Origin: Rhodanobacter sp. DHG33
Lineage (GTDB): Bacteria > Pseudomonadota > Gammaproteobacteria > Xanthomonadales > Rhodanobacteraceae
Length of the DNA stretch: 64,000 nucleotides
NCBI RefSeq assembly: GCF_014843005.1
Contig: NZ_JACYXM010000001.1
Location: forward strand, 248,001-312,000
Direction of reading: 5' to 3'
Position 1 is the stretch's first letter. Every line of letters starts with the position of its first letter. This document shows positions 35,904-46,010 of the stretch, piece after piece. The notes below the pieces were generated by a model that worked only from the letters and a program-made list of their open reading frames with translations, had not been told where the DNA came from and ran no database searches. Position numbers and translations under genes: made by a program.

Positions 35904-38317
35904 CTACTCCCCCCGCAACGCTTGCATCGGTACCACGCGTGTCGCGCGCAATGCCGGCAGCAGGCAGGCAATGAGGCCCGCGGCGGCAAGCGTCACGCAC
36001 ACCCAGGCGACGATCAGCGGCTCGAAGCGAATCTCCGCCACCGATGCCACGACGCCTCGCAACCAGTCCGTCAGCAACCAGCCCACGCCCACGCCGAGGA
36101 GCAGGCCCATCGACACTTGCAACAACCCCGTGCGCATCACCAGGCGCCCCAGCTGCAACGGCGCCGCTCCCAGCGCCAGGCGCACGCCGAACTCGCGCCG
36201 TCGCGCGGCTACGGCCACCGCCATCACGGCGTACATGCCGGCCGCGGCCAGCAGCAGGGCCATGAGCGCGAACAGGCCGACCAGCAGCAGATCCAGGCGC
36301 ACGGGTTCGGTCGTTCCGCGGGCGATGTCCGCGAGGTTGCGCAAGTTGGCGATCGGCTGCTGGGGCGCGATCTCGGCCAGTATCGTGTGCACGGCGTTGC
36401 GGTAGTCACCGGGGTTGCCGTGCGTACGCAGCGCGAAGCGCAGCGGGATGAAATCGCGGATCAGGCCCATGACGGTGTCGGGCACCTGGGCCAGCGGCAC
36501 GTAGACGATCGCCGGAGCGGACTGCAGCGGACCGAACTGGCGCGTGTCGGCCACGACTCCGACGACGCGCACCGTGGGATTGCCGGTGGTGCCGAACACC
36601 ACTTCCAGCGTCTTGCCCAAGGCCTTGCCGCCGAGATAGGTGCGTGCATAGGCCTCGTTGACCACGGCCACCGCTTCGCTGCCCGCGCCGTCGGACCGCT
36701 CGAAGCCGCGCCCGCTGCGCAATGGAATGTCGAAAGCGGCAAAGTAGCCGGGACTCACGCCCCGGAACTGCACGGCATCGGCCTGGCCACCGGGCGCGCG
36801 CACCGGCATGTTGAGCTGGTCGCCGATCGGCAGATTGGTGGTGGCCGCGACATCCGCGACGCCCGGCTCCGCGCGCAGGCGATCCAGCACGCGCTGGGTC
36901 AGCTGCTGCACCGAGGGTACGTCCGGATAGGCCGTCTTGATCGGCGCAAGCTCGAAGGTCAGCACACCCTGCGTGGAAAAGCCCAGCGGTGTCCGCGCCG
37001 CATCGCGCAAGGCATGCAGAAACAGTCCCGCTCCGCACAACAGTGTCGTGGCCAGGGTCACCTGCGCCACCACCAGTGTCTTGCCCAGAAGGCCGCTGTG
37101 CTGGCCGATGCCGTTGCGTCCGCCCTCACGCAGTTCGTCGACGGTGGTGGCCGCACGGCCACGCCACAGGCCCAGCACTGCCGACAGCAATGCGCCGGTC
37201 AAACCGATCGCCAATGCCACGATCCACGGCAGCCAACCGGTCGCATGCACGGCATCCGCCTGCCACTCCGCCGGCATGAATCCGTGCAAGGCATGCAGCC
37301 CCAGGCCGGCTAGGCCCATGCCGGCCACGGCACCGACAAGCCCGACCAGCACACCCTCCGCCAGCGCCGGCCACGCAAGGCGCATGGTCGGCGCCCCCAG
37401 GGCCGCGCGCACGGCGGCATCATGGGCGCGCGCCAGCGCCCGCAAGACCATCAGATTGACGAGATTGACCAGGGCGATCAGCAGCACGAACAAGGCACTG
37501 ACCATAAACATGGACAGCACGCGGCCCGATTCGCCTCGCAGGCCCGAACGCAGTTCGACGGCGTTGTACTGCGTGTGCACGCCCGCCTCGCCCTGCTTGC
37601 CGCCGATGGCGGCGTACATCGCATGCACGCGCGTCGCGAACTCGGCACTCAGCATGCCGAGGCTGGTACCCGGTGACATCCGCACCACCGCGAGATAATT
37701 GGTGCCGTCATCACGCGACTGGGCGGGCAGTGCCGCCGGCAACAGCAAATCCGGGCCACCCAGCAAGTCGAAGCTGGCCGGCAGTACGCCGACGATGGTG
37801 TACGAGCTGCCTTCCAGCGGCAGGCTGCGGCCGACCACGTTGACGTCGCCGCCGTAGCGGTGCTGCCAGAAGCCGTACGAAAGAATCACCGCCTTCGATC
37901 CGTGCGGGCTGTCCTCGCCGGCATCGAAATTCCGTCCCAGCGCCAGGCGAACGCCCAGCGTCGGCAGTAAGCCCCGGTCCACATCCAGCGCCTCGACCTG
38001 TTCCGGCTGACCATCGCTGGTGACGTTGGCCGGCGTCAGACTGGCCTCGAGCAGGCCCACGGAAGCGATCCCGGGAAGCGTCGGAAGCTGCTGATACTGC
38101 AGCGGCGAAATCTGCCGGTCCGTGGTGTCGCGACCCACGTTCGCCAGTTGCGCGGGTTGCGGATACGGCAGCGGTTTCAGCAGCACCTGGTCGATCAGTG
38201 CGAACACCGCCACGCTGGCGCCGATGCCCAGCGCCAATACGCCGCTCGCCAGCAAGAGGAAGCCTGGCCGGCGCAGACTGGCCCGCCAGGCCTGCCAGAT
38301 CTCGGCGAGCCATATGT

Positions 38318-38321
<4 letters not shown>
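35904..38321 (-). CDS. FtsX/MacB-type ABC permease, first paralogue
   Basis: 805 residues. ATG 38321 overlaps the ATPase stop as ATGA, so translation is coupled to the ATPase. N-terminus MNIWLAEIWQAWRASLRRPG; helix 1 FLLLASGVLALGIGASVAVF; MacB_PCD with AVILSYGFWQHRYGGDVNVVG; first FtsX unit with ARAHDAAVRAALGAP; second with RRREFGVRLALGAAP; end QALRGE. Because each polypeptide holds two FtsX-type units (about eight membrane helices), one copy could form a complete transmembrane pore, as in YbbP-like permeases, rather than dimerising like MacB (inference). Confidence 0.9.
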
Positions 38322-39094
<773 letters not shown>

Positions 39095-39141
39095 CGGGTT
39101 GTGCGGGTCTCCCTGCGTGCAGGGAGGACGTCGTGTCGCGC

Positions 39142-40395
39142 TTACTTCAACTTGATGCGGTCGTATTTGTCCCACTGGCTGGCATCGGAAAGGATCACGC
39201 GATCGCCCGTCTTGAGGCCGCGCACTATCTGCACGCGATCCACCGAAGCCGCGCCGATGCGCACCGGCACGCGTGTCGCAGTGTCGCCATTGGGATCGAG
39301 GCGGAACAGGCTGAGGTCGGCATCGGCCTGGGCCAGCGCCGGGCGGCCTACCGAGAGCACGTCGTGCAGTTGCGCGATCAGGATGCGTCCGTCCACGGAG
39401 AGGTCGGGCCGCGCGCCGGGCGGCAGCTTGCCGGTGAGCACCACGTCCACCTGCACGCTGCCGTTGCGTACGGCCGGATCGATGCGCTCCACCTTGCCGT
39501 CGATCAGGCCGTTGTGCGTATCCACGCTCACCGGCATGCCTATCGCCACGTCCTTGGCCTGCACCTCGGGCACCTGCAGGCGCGCGATCAGCACGTCGGG
39601 CTTGGCCACGCGCGCGAGATTGGCACCGGCGGCCACCTGCGCGCCTTCCTGCACCGCCACTTCCTGCAGCACGCCGGCGATGCCGGCTTTCACCTGGAGG
39701 GCATCGGCTTGGCGCTGGCGCAGTTGCAGGTTGCTCTGCTGTTGCATCAGCGCAGCCTGCACCGCGTCGAGCTGCGCCTTCATGCTGGCGGCGAACGCGG
39801 CCACGCGCTGCTGCTCGATGTCCATGCGTTCGTGCAGCTGCTTCAGCGCGATCTGGCCCTGCGCGTACTCCACCTGGGGGATCAGGTGCTGCTGTATCGC
39901 GATGGTGTCGGTGTCCGCCTTGACCTTGGCAGAGGCGTAATCGGACTGCGCCTGCGCGTACGCGGAACGCTGGTCGAGCAACTGCGATTCGAGCTCGGCG
40001 CGCTTGGCCGCGACATCGGCCTGCGCCGCGGCCACTTGGGCCTGCGCGTTGCGCAGCGCGTCCTCGGTTTGCGGGTCGCTGAGCTGCATCAGCACGGTGT
40101 CCGGCTGCACCTGCGCACCCGGCCACACGAGGATCTTTTCCACCTGCGCCTGCGTGGACGCGGCCAGCCAGCGGATCTCGCGCGGCGCGAGCGTGCCGGT
40201 GGCGCGCACTTCGCGCAGCATGTCGCCCTGCTGTACGGCGTCGATCCACAGACTGCCGCGGTCCGCCACGGGGAGCGCCGGGCCCAGCCGCCAGACCAGC
40301 ACGGCCAGCACGGCCACGGCCAGGGCGCCGCCGCCCACCATGAGGCGCAGGCGGCGGCGCTTGCGGATGCCATACATCGGGTTTGCGATATCCAT
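39142..40395 (-). CDS. HlyD/MacA-type membrane fusion protein
   Basis: 417 residues from ATG 40395 (MDIANPMYGIRKRRRLRL). A basic N-terminus and one membrane helix (about 17-36) anchor it in the inner membrane. A lipoyl half-motif (VEKILVWPGAQVQPDTVLMQ), a long Gln/Ala-rich alpha-hairpin (about 115-245), the second lipoyl half (VKAGIAGVLQEVAVQEGAQV) and beta-barrel/membrane-proximal domains follow. It would bridge the permease to an outer-membrane channel; no TolC-like gene is present in the window. It is the first gene of the exporter operon. The predicted sigma-54 start site lies within one or two bases of this ATG. Confidence 0.93.
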   Translation of the reverse strand: MDIANPMYGIRKRRRLRLMVGGGALAVAVLAVLVWRLGPALPVADRGSLWIDAVQQGDMLREVRATGTLAPREIRWLAASTQAQVEKILVWPGAQVQPDTVLMQLSDPQTEDALRNAQAQVAAAQADVAAKRAELESQLLDQRSAYAQAQSDYASAKVKADTDTIAIQQHLIPQVEYAQGQIALKQLHERMDIEQQRVAAFAASMKAQLDAVQAALMQQQSNLQLRQRQADALQVKAGIAGVLQEVAVQEGAQVAAGANLARVAKPDVLIARLQVPEVQAKDVAIGMPVSVDTHNGLIDGKVERIDPAVRNGSVQVDVVLTGKLPPGARPDLSVDGRILIAQLHDVLSVGRPALAQADADLSLFRLDPNGDTATRVPVRIGAASVDRVQIVRGLKTGDRVILSDASQWDKYDRIKLK

Positions 40396-40405
40396 GCACG
40401 GTACA

Positions 40406-40423
40406 TGGCAAGCGGCGTGCCAA
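40406..40423 (-). promoter_or_regulatory. Predicted sigma-54 promoter of the exporter operon
   Basis: On the minus strand the sequence reads TTGGCACGCCGCTTGCCA, with GG (40421-40420) and GC (40409-40408) separated by exactly ten bases, matching TGGCACG-N4-TTGC. Possible upstream activator sites lie about 115-145 bp further upstream: GTCCG-CAAA-CGGAC (40517-40530) and the perfect palindrome GACCGCGGTC (40535-40544). This fits control by the NtrC-type regulator encoded in the same operon. Confidence 0.72.
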
Positions 40424-40547
40424 CCGGCGGCCACGCAAAAAAGCCTTGCAGATCAAGGCCGCAGTCCGTGTCGAAGGACGATCGCGGCGAGGCGCCGTCC
40501 GCATCCGGATCGGCACGTCCGCAAACGGACGCCCGACCGCGGTCAGA

Positions 40548-41171
40548 TCAGTGCGCGCCGCGTTGCCGCTGCAGGCCGACCTGCATGATGCGGTCGGTCC
40601 ACGCGATGCCGACGGCCGAGAGGATGAACACCGAGTGGATGATGGTCTGCCACATCACGCCCACCGGGGTGAGCGTGGCGCACTGCAGTCCGGTGGCGGC
40701 ATCGCTGCTCTCGGCGATGGCCGCCAGTTCCGCTGGCGAACAGAACGGCAAGCCCTGCAGCGCGCCGGCGGCAATGAAGGTCTTCAGCAGGTGGATCGAA
40801 GAAATGCCGATGATCGCCATGGCCAGCTTCACCTTCAGCACCGAGGCGTTGACGTGGCTCAGCCACTCCGGCTGGTCGGGATGGTCCTCCAGCCCGAGGC
40901 GGGCGATGAAGGTCTCGTAGCCGCCCACGATCACCATGATGAGCAGATTGGAGATCATCACCACGTCGATCAGGCCGAGCACGATCAGCATGATCTCCTG
41001 CTCGCCCATCTTCGACGCATGGTTGATGAGGTGCCAAAGTTCCTTGCCGAACAGGAACACGTAGACGCACTGCACCACGATCAGGCCGAGGTAGAGCGGC
41101 AACTGCAGCCAGCGCGCGTTGAAGATCAGCAGGGGCAGCGGGCCGAGCTTGGGTACGGGACGATCGGACAT
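40548..41171 (-). CDS. yqhA: YqhA/UPF0114 family inner-membrane protein (TIGR00645)
   Basis: 207 residues with four hydrophobic segments. It begins near [20 protein letters not shown], continues with a conserved [20 protein letters not shown] stretch and [10 protein letters not shown], and has [20 protein letters not shown] in the middle; these are characteristic of the YqhA family. The function is unknown in E. coli. Start ATG 41171 is the first in frame. It follows ppc by 60 bp on the same strand and precedes the exporter promoter. Confidence 0.9.
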   Translation of the reverse strand: MSDRPVPKLGPLPLLIFNARWLQLPLYLGLIVVQCVYVFLFGKELWHLINHASKMGEQEIMLIVLGLIDVVMISNLLIMVIVGGYETFIARLGLEDHPDQPEWLSHVNASVLKVKLAMAIIGISSIHLLKTFIAAGALQGLPFCSPAELAAIAESSDAATGLQCATLTPVGVMWQTIIHSVFILSAVGIAWTDRIMQVGLQRQRGAH

Positions 41172-41231
41172 GGGAGGCTCCCGGTTGATGCGCCAGCCTA
41201 GCGGGCGCGCCGAGGAGCTGCCAAGCCCTGC

Positions 41232-43985
41232 TCAACCGGTGTTCTGCAGCCCCTGCGCCACACCGTTGACGCAACTCACCAGCGCGCGCAGCAGGGCATC
41301 GTCCTGACGGTCGCCCGCGCGCCACCGGCCGAGCAGGTCGACCTGCAGCAGGCTCATCGGATCGATGTAGGGGTTGCGCAGGCGGATCGACGCGGCGAGG
41401 CGCGCATCGCCCTGCAGCAGTTCGCCCGCGCCCTTGAGCCTGAGCAGCCAGTGACGGCTGCGCTCGAATTCCGCGCGGATCAGCGCGAAGAACGGTTCGT
41501 GCAGGTCGCCCGCCAGCTGCGAGAACGCCTCGGCGATGTCGAGGTCGCACTTGGCGAGCAGCATCTCCATGTCGTCCAGTGCGTTGGCGAAGAACGGCCA
41601 GTCGCTCGCCATTTCGGCCAGCGCCTGCTCGCCGTATTCGGCCGCGCCCCATTCCAGCGCGCTGCCGAGGCCGTACCAGCCGGTGATGATGGAGCGGCAC
41701 TGCGTCCACGCGAACACCCACGGGATCGCGCGCAGATCCTCCACGCCGCGCATGCTGCGCCGACGCGAGGGGCGCGAACCCAGCGCCATGCGCTCGATCA
41801 CGTCGATGGGCGTGACCGTGCGGAAGTAGTCCACGAAGCCGTCGCGCTCGACCAGCGCCCGATAGGCCTGCCGGCTGCGCGCCGACAGCGCATGCATGCG
41901 TTCGCGCCATGGCGTCTCGCGCGGGTCTTCGTCGCGCGGACGCAGGCTGGCGCGCAGCACGGCACCCACGGTCTGTTCGAAGTTGCGCAGCGCCAGCGCG
42001 CGGATGCCGTACTTGCGATGGATCACCTCGCCCTGCTCGGTGACGCGCAGCCGGCCCGCCACCGAACCGCGCGGCGAAGACAGCAGCGCAGGCGTGATGC
42101 GCGCGCCGCCGCGGCTCGCCGAACCGCCGCGGCCGTGGAAGAACGCCAGCGTGATGGCGTACTCGCGCGCCACCTCGAGCAACTCCACCTGCGCCCGCTG
42201 CAGGCCCCAGCGCGAGGCCAGCGTGCCGCCGTCCTTGCCGCTGTCGGAGTAGCCCAACATCACCCACTGGCGATCGCCGCGCGCGGCAAGATGCGCGCGG
42301 TACAGCGGATCGGCCAGCAGGGCACGCAGCGTGGCCGGCGCGTTCTTGAGGTCGTCGATGGTCTCGAACAGCGGCGCGATGTCCAACGGGACGCGACTCT
42401 TTGCGTTCGCCTCCTCTCCTCGGAGGGGAGAGGGAGAAGTCTGCGCCGCCTCGATCAATCCGCCGTGCCTTGCAAGCGCCAGCACCGCCAGCACGTCGGC
42501 GGCCGAGCGCGCCATGCTGATGATGTAGAGGCCGGTGGCTTCCTTGCCGTAGCGGCGGCGCGCATCGCTCAGGGCGGCGAACACCGCGCGCAGCGAGGTC
42601 GCCACGCTGTCTTCGCTGGCGACGAAATCGCGCTCGCCCCGCAGGTGCTCGTGCAGGGCGGCCACGCGCTCGTCCACGCTGCGCTGCGGCCATTCGGCAT
42701 CGTTGAACAGCGCGCCCAGCGCGTCGTCGTGCACGCGCGAGTCCTGCCGCGCATCGAGCCGCGCGAGATGAAAGCCGAAGCTGCGCACGCGCCAGATCAG
42801 ACGCTGCACCGCGTAGGCGCCCGCATGCAGTCCACGATGGTCGACGAGGCTGGCGGCGATCAGCTCGAGGTCGCCGCGCAGTTCGTCGGCGCCGGCGTAG
42901 GCCTCGGGGTTCCCGTCCTCGTGCGTGGCTTCCAGCCGCGCGCCGATCACGGTGAGCAAGCTGCGGTAAGGCATGTCGGCATGGCGCGGCTTGATGTGCG
43001 ACGCCGCCTGCGGGTAGCGCTCGCGCATCTCGTCCAGGCGTCGGCGCAGGTGCGGGTCGACCTGCACGCGGCTGTCGGTCTGGCTGAGCAGGCGCGCCAG
43101 CGCGGCGACGTCGCCGATGTAGCGGTCCAGTATCTGTGTGCGCTGGCTGGCGAGGCTGGCGGCGATGGTGTCGGCGCCCACGTTGGGATTGCCGTCCATG
43201 TCGCCGCCCACCCAGGTGGCGAAAGAGAGCAGCCGCGGCAGCGGCACCGCCACGCCGTACACCGCCTGCAGCGCATCGGCCAGCGCCTCGTACAACGCGG
43301 GCACGATGCGGTAGATCGGATCGGCGATGTAGAAGCCAACGTGCTCGCGTTCGTCCTGCACGCTGGGCCGCAGCGGCGAAGCCTCGGCGGTCTGCCAGCC
43401 GGCGGTGAGCGCCATGTGGATGCGCTCCTCGTCCTCGCTGCGCTCCTGCGGCGTGCGGCCGGCGTCGAAGCCGTCCACCAGCGCGCGCACGATGGCCTGT
43501 TCCTTCTCCAGCAGCGAAGCGCGCACCGCCTCGGTGGGGTGCGCGGTGAACACCGGCTCCACTTCCAGCCTGAGCAGCCAGTCGAGCAGTTCCTGCGCCG
43601 TCACGCCCTGCGCCTTCAAGCGCTCCAGCACGTCGCGCAGCGATTCCGGCTGCGGCGCGCCGCCTTCGCGCTGATAGTCGCGGCGGCGGCGGATGCGATG
43701 CACGCGCTCGGCGATGTTCACCGCGTTGAAGTAGGTGGCGAAGGCGCGCGCCAGGGCTTCCGCGTGCGTCGCGTCGAGTCCGGCCAGCGGCGCGGTCAGC
43801 GTGGCCAGCGGCGCGCCTTCGTGCCGGCGCGCGATGGCGGCGATGCGTATGCGCTCCACTTCGTCGAGGAAGGCCTGGGTGCCCTGCTCGGCCAGCATGC
43901 GGCCAACCAGGGCGCCGAGCCGGCGCACGTCGTCGCGCAGCTGCGCATCGGGCAAGGCGGGCTCGGGACTGCGGGAAGCGTTCAT
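41232..43985 (-). CDS. ppc: Phosphoenolpyruvate carboxylase
   Basis: 917 residues. It adds bicarbonate to phosphoenolpyruvate to make oxaloacetate, an anaplerotic step. Conserved blocks: [10 protein letters not shown] (catalytic His), [38 protein letters not shown] (catalytic loop) and the C-terminal [12 protein letters not shown]. Start ATG 43985. Odd point: between the GLIEAA and [13 protein letters not shown] blocks there is an insertion reading [17 protein letters not shown], which coincides with a palindromic DNA repeat. It is in frame and far from the catalytic motifs. Divergent from ahcY across a 300-bp region that holds the ahcY promoter and SAH riboswitch. Confidence 0.97.
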   Translation of the reverse strand: MNASRSPEPALPDAQLRDDVRRLGALVGRMLAEQGTQAFLDEVERIRIAAIARRHEGAPLATLTAPLAGLDATHAEALARAFATYFNAVNIAERVHRIRRRRDYQREGGAPQPESLRDVLERLKAQGVTAQELLDWLLRLEVEPVFTAHPTEAVRASLLEKEQAIVRALVDGFDAGRTPQERSEDEERIHMALTAGWQTAEASPLRPSVQDEREHVGFYIADPIYRIVPALYEALADALQAVYGVAVPLPRLLSFATWVGGDMDGNPNVGADTIAASLASQRTQILDRYIGDVAALARLLSQTDSRVQVDPHLRRRLDEMRERYPQAASHIKPRHADMPYRSLLTVIGARLEATHEDGNPEAYAGADELRGDLELIAASLVDHRGLHAGAYAVQRLIWRVRSFGFHLARLDARQDSRVHDDALGALFNDAEWPQRSVDERVAALHEHLRGERDFVASEDSVATSLRAVFAALSDARRRYGKEATGLYIISMARSAADVLAVLALARHGGLIEAAQTSPSPLRGEEANAKSRVPLDIAPLFETIDDLKNAPATLRALLADPLYRAHLAARGDRQWVMLGYSDSGKDGGTLASRWGLQRAQVELLEVAREYAITLAFFHGRGGSASRGGARITPALLSSPRGSVAGRLRVTEQGEVIHRKYGIRALALRNFEQTVGAVLRASLRPRDEDPRETPWRERMHALSARSRQAYRALVERDGFVDYFRTVTPIDVIERMALGSRPSRRRSMRGVEDLRAIPWVFAWTQCRSIITGWYGLGSALEWGAAEYGEQALAEMASDWPFFANALDDMEMLLAKCDLDIAEAFSQLAGDLHEPFFALIRAEFERSRHWLLRLKGAGELLQGDARLAASIRLRNPYIDPMSLLQVDLLGRWRAGDRQDDALLRALVSCVNGVAQGLQNTG
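42411..42435. repeat. Palindromic repeat inside ppc
   Basis: CCTCTCC (42413-42419) and GGAGAGG (42427-42433) form the arms of a small inverted repeat with flanking pyrimidine/purine runs. It encodes the SPSPLRGEE part of an extra ~17-residue segment in PEP carboxylase. Sequences of this type are usually intergenic. Confidence 0.55.
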
Positions 43986-44132
43986 CGTGACGACATCGGC
44001 TCGCAGGGGATGGATTTCCGAGCCTAACGCATATTCGACCGGATTTGGTGCGGTGCCGCATATGACTTTCTTTCATCGCGCCCCGGTTTTGCGGGCACAC
44101 GGCCCGCGAAGGACGCGAGGAGAGCGCGAAGC

Positions 44133-44138
44133 TATACT
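44133..44138 (+). promoter_or_regulatory. Predicted -10 box of ahcY
   Basis: TATACT is one base off the consensus and places the start of transcription near 44146, directly at the 5' end of the SAH riboswitch. The -35 region is weak. About 60 bp upstream, CTTTCATCGCG (44070-44080) resembles one half of the dyad found at metF. Confidence 0.55.
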
Positions 44139-44146
44139 TGCGTTTC

Positions 44147-44269
44147 CCCGTCGAGGGGCGCTGCGACCATCGGTGAATGCGGACCCGTCCGCAACGGCCT
44201 GCACATCTCGTGCAGACGGCTCATTCCAATGGCCAGGCTCGACGGCATGACTTTGCAACGGCGCTCAAT
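44147..44269 (+). promoter_or_regulatory. SAH riboswitch upstream of ahcY
   Basis: The conserved blocks of the S-adenosylhomocysteine riboswitch are present in order: CGAGGGGCGCTGCGACC (44152-44168), GCCAGGCTCG (44232-44241) and CAACGGCGCTC (44256-44267). P1 forms between CCGTCGAG (44148-44155) and CTCGACGG (44238-44245). The 3' GGCGCTC can make the pseudoknot/P4 pairing with GCGCTGC. The insert region has two clean hairpins, TGCGGAC/GTCCGCA and CTGCAC/GTGCAG. SAH binding is expected to raise ahcY expression so that the inhibitor SAH is removed. The ATG follows 17 bases later. Confidence 0.95.
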
Positions 44270-44285
44270 CATCCGGAGATCCACG

Positions 44286-45725
44286 ATGAACGCCGCACTC
44301 AAAGAAAGCCAGCACGACTACAAGATCCGCGACATCGGCCTCGCCGATTTCGGCCGCAAGGAGCTCGACATCGCCGAGCACGAAATGCCCGGTCTGATGT
44401 CGATCCGCCGCAAGTACGCCGCCTCCACGCCGCTCAAGGGCGTGCGCGTCACCGGCTCGCTGCACATGACGATCCAGACCGCGGTGCTGATCGAGACGCT
44501 GAAGGACATCGGCGCCGACGTGCGCTGGGCCTCGTGCAACATCTTCAGCACGCAGGACCACGCCGCCGCCGCCATCGCCAAGACCGGCACGCCGGTGTTC
44601 GCGTGGAAGGGCGAGACGCTGGAGGAATACTGGGACTGCACGCTGGACGCGCTGTCCTTCCCCGACGGCAAGGGCGGCTTCCTCGGCCCGCAGCTGGTGG
44701 TGGACGACGGCGGCGACGTGACGCTGCTGATCCACAAGGGCTACGAGCTGGAAAAGGGCGACGAGAGCTGGGTCAACAGCGCCTCCGGCAGCCACGAGGA
44801 GCAGGTCATCAAGAACCTGCTGAAGCGCGTCGCCAAGGAGCGTCCCGGCTACTGGACCCGCGTGGTCGCCGACTGGAAGGGCGTGTCCGAGGAAACCACC
44901 ACCGGCGTGCACCGCCTGTACCAGCTGGCCGAGGCCGGCAAGCTGCTGGTGCCCGCGATCAACGTCAACGACTCGGTGACCAAGAGCAAGTTCGACAACC
45001 TGTACGGCTGCCGCGAATCGCTGGCCGACGGCCTGAAGCGCGCGATGGATGTGATGCTGGCCGGCAAGCTGGCCGTGGTCTGCGGCTACGGCGACGTGGG
45101 CAAGGGCTGCGCGCATTCGCTGCGTGCCTACGGCGCCCGCGTGGTGGTCACCGAGATCGATCCGATCAACGCGCTGCAGGCGGCGATGGAAGGCTTCGAG
45201 GTCAACACCGTCGAGAGCACGCTGGGCCGCGGCGACATCTACGTCACCACCACCGGCAACAAGGATGTGCTGACGCTCGCGCACATGCAGGGCATGAAGG
45301 ACCAGGCCATCGTCTGCAACATCGGCCACTTCGACAACGAGATCCAGGTCGATGCGCTGAACGCTTCCGGTGCCGAGCGCCTCAACATCAAGCCGCAGGT
45401 GGACAAGTACACCTTCAAGAACGGTAATGCGATCTTCCTGCTCGCCGAAGGCCGCCTGGTGAACCTGGGCTGCGCCACCGGCCACCCCAGCTTCGTGATG
45501 AGCAACAGCTTCTCCAACCAGACGCTGGCCCAGATCGACCTGTGGGCGAACAAGGACAAGTACGCCGCCAAGGTCTACATCCTGCCCAAGAAGCTGGACG
45601 AGGAAGTCGCGCGCCTGCACCTGGAGAAGATCGGCGTGAAGCTCACCACGCTCAGCGCCGAGCAGGCCGCCTACCTCGGCGTGCCGGTGGAAGGCCCGTA
45701 CAAGCCGGACCACTACCGCTACTGA
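44286..45725 (+). CDS. ahcY: Adenosylhomocysteinase
   Basis: 479 residues. It hydrolyses S-adenosylhomocysteine to homocysteine and adenosine with bound NAD+. Recognisable blocks: ITGSLHMT-type [35 protein letters not shown], the NAD-binding [27 protein letters not shown], and the C-terminal [10 protein letters not shown] needed for NAD binding across the tetramer. Start ATG 44286 follows GGAG; the frame is open upstream through the riboswitch but that part is untranslated. Ends in a strong terminator. Confidence 0.98.
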   Translation: MNAALKESQHDYKIRDIGLADFGRKELDIAEHEMPGLMSIRRKYAASTPLKGVRVTGSLHMTIQTAVLIETLKDIGADVRWASCNIFSTQDHAAAAIAKTGTPVFAWKGETLEEYWDCTLDALSFPDGKGGFLGPQLVVDDGGDVTLLIHKGYELEKGDESWVNSASGSHEEQVIKNLLKRVAKERPGYWTRVVADWKGVSEETTTGVHRLYQLAEAGKLLVPAINVNDSVTKSKFDNLYGCRESLADGLKRAMDVMLAGKLAVVCGYGDVGKGCAHSLRAYGARVVVTEIDPINALQAAMEGFEVNTVESTLGRGDIYVTTTGNKDVLTLAHMQGMKDQAIVCNIGHFDNEIQVDALNASGAERLNIKPQVDKYTFKNGNAIFLLAEGRLVNLGCATGHPSFVMSNSFSNQTLAQIDLWANKDKYAAKVYILPKKLDEEVARLHLEKIGVKLTTLSAEQAAYLGVPVEGPYKPDHYRY

Positions 45726-45751
45726 GCAATGGCCTTCGCTATGGCTGAAAC

Positions 45752-45779
45752 AAAACGGGCGCCGCGAGGCGCCCGTTTT
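45752..45779 (+). terminator. Rho-independent terminator of ahcY
   Basis: A perfect 12-bp stem, AAAACGGGCGCC (45752-45763) with GGCGCCCGTTTT (45768-45779), and a GCGA loop. The T-run is only four long, but the A-T ends make it usable in both directions, also for the convergent small ORF. Confidence 0.88.
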
Positions 45780-45797
45780 CGTTGTGTCCAACGTAGC

Positions 45798-45998
45798 TCA
45801 ACTTTCTATCGCATCGCGCAACTGTAGCGATACCGGCTTGCCCGCGGTCTTCGCATCGGTGGCCATCAGGAATACGCAACGCTTGTCGCTCGAAGCGGCC
45901 CAAACCTTTCCGATGGCATCCTTTTCACGCAAGCGGTACGGCACGTGGCGCGCGGTCAGCCGCGCCTTGCGGTCGCCGAGCCAGGTCAAATCTGACAT
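45798..45998 (-). CDS. Small hypothetical protein downstream of Fic (66 aa)
   Basis: MSDLTWLGDRKARLTARHVP... is a soluble 66-residue protein, basic in its first half and without membrane segments. GAGG lies about nine bases before the ATG, and the gene follows the Fic gene by 12 bp on the same strand, so it is probably co-transcribed and translated. No family recognised. It lacks the SxxxE(G/N) inhibitory motif of Fic antitoxins; the Fic protein carries that motif itself. It could be a substrate-linked or accessory protein, or simply a downstream gene. Confidence 0.55.
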   Translation of the reverse strand: MSDLTWLGDRKARLTARHVPYRLREKDAIGKVWAASSDKRCVFLMATDAKTAGKPVSLQLRDAIES

Positions 45999-46010
45999 GC
46001 GTTGCCCTCG

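Noticed and set aside
41172-44100. Long minus-strand and plus-strand open frames overlapping ppc
   Set aside because: They lack any family motif and have Arg/His/Val-rich composition; PEP carboxylase explains the region fully.
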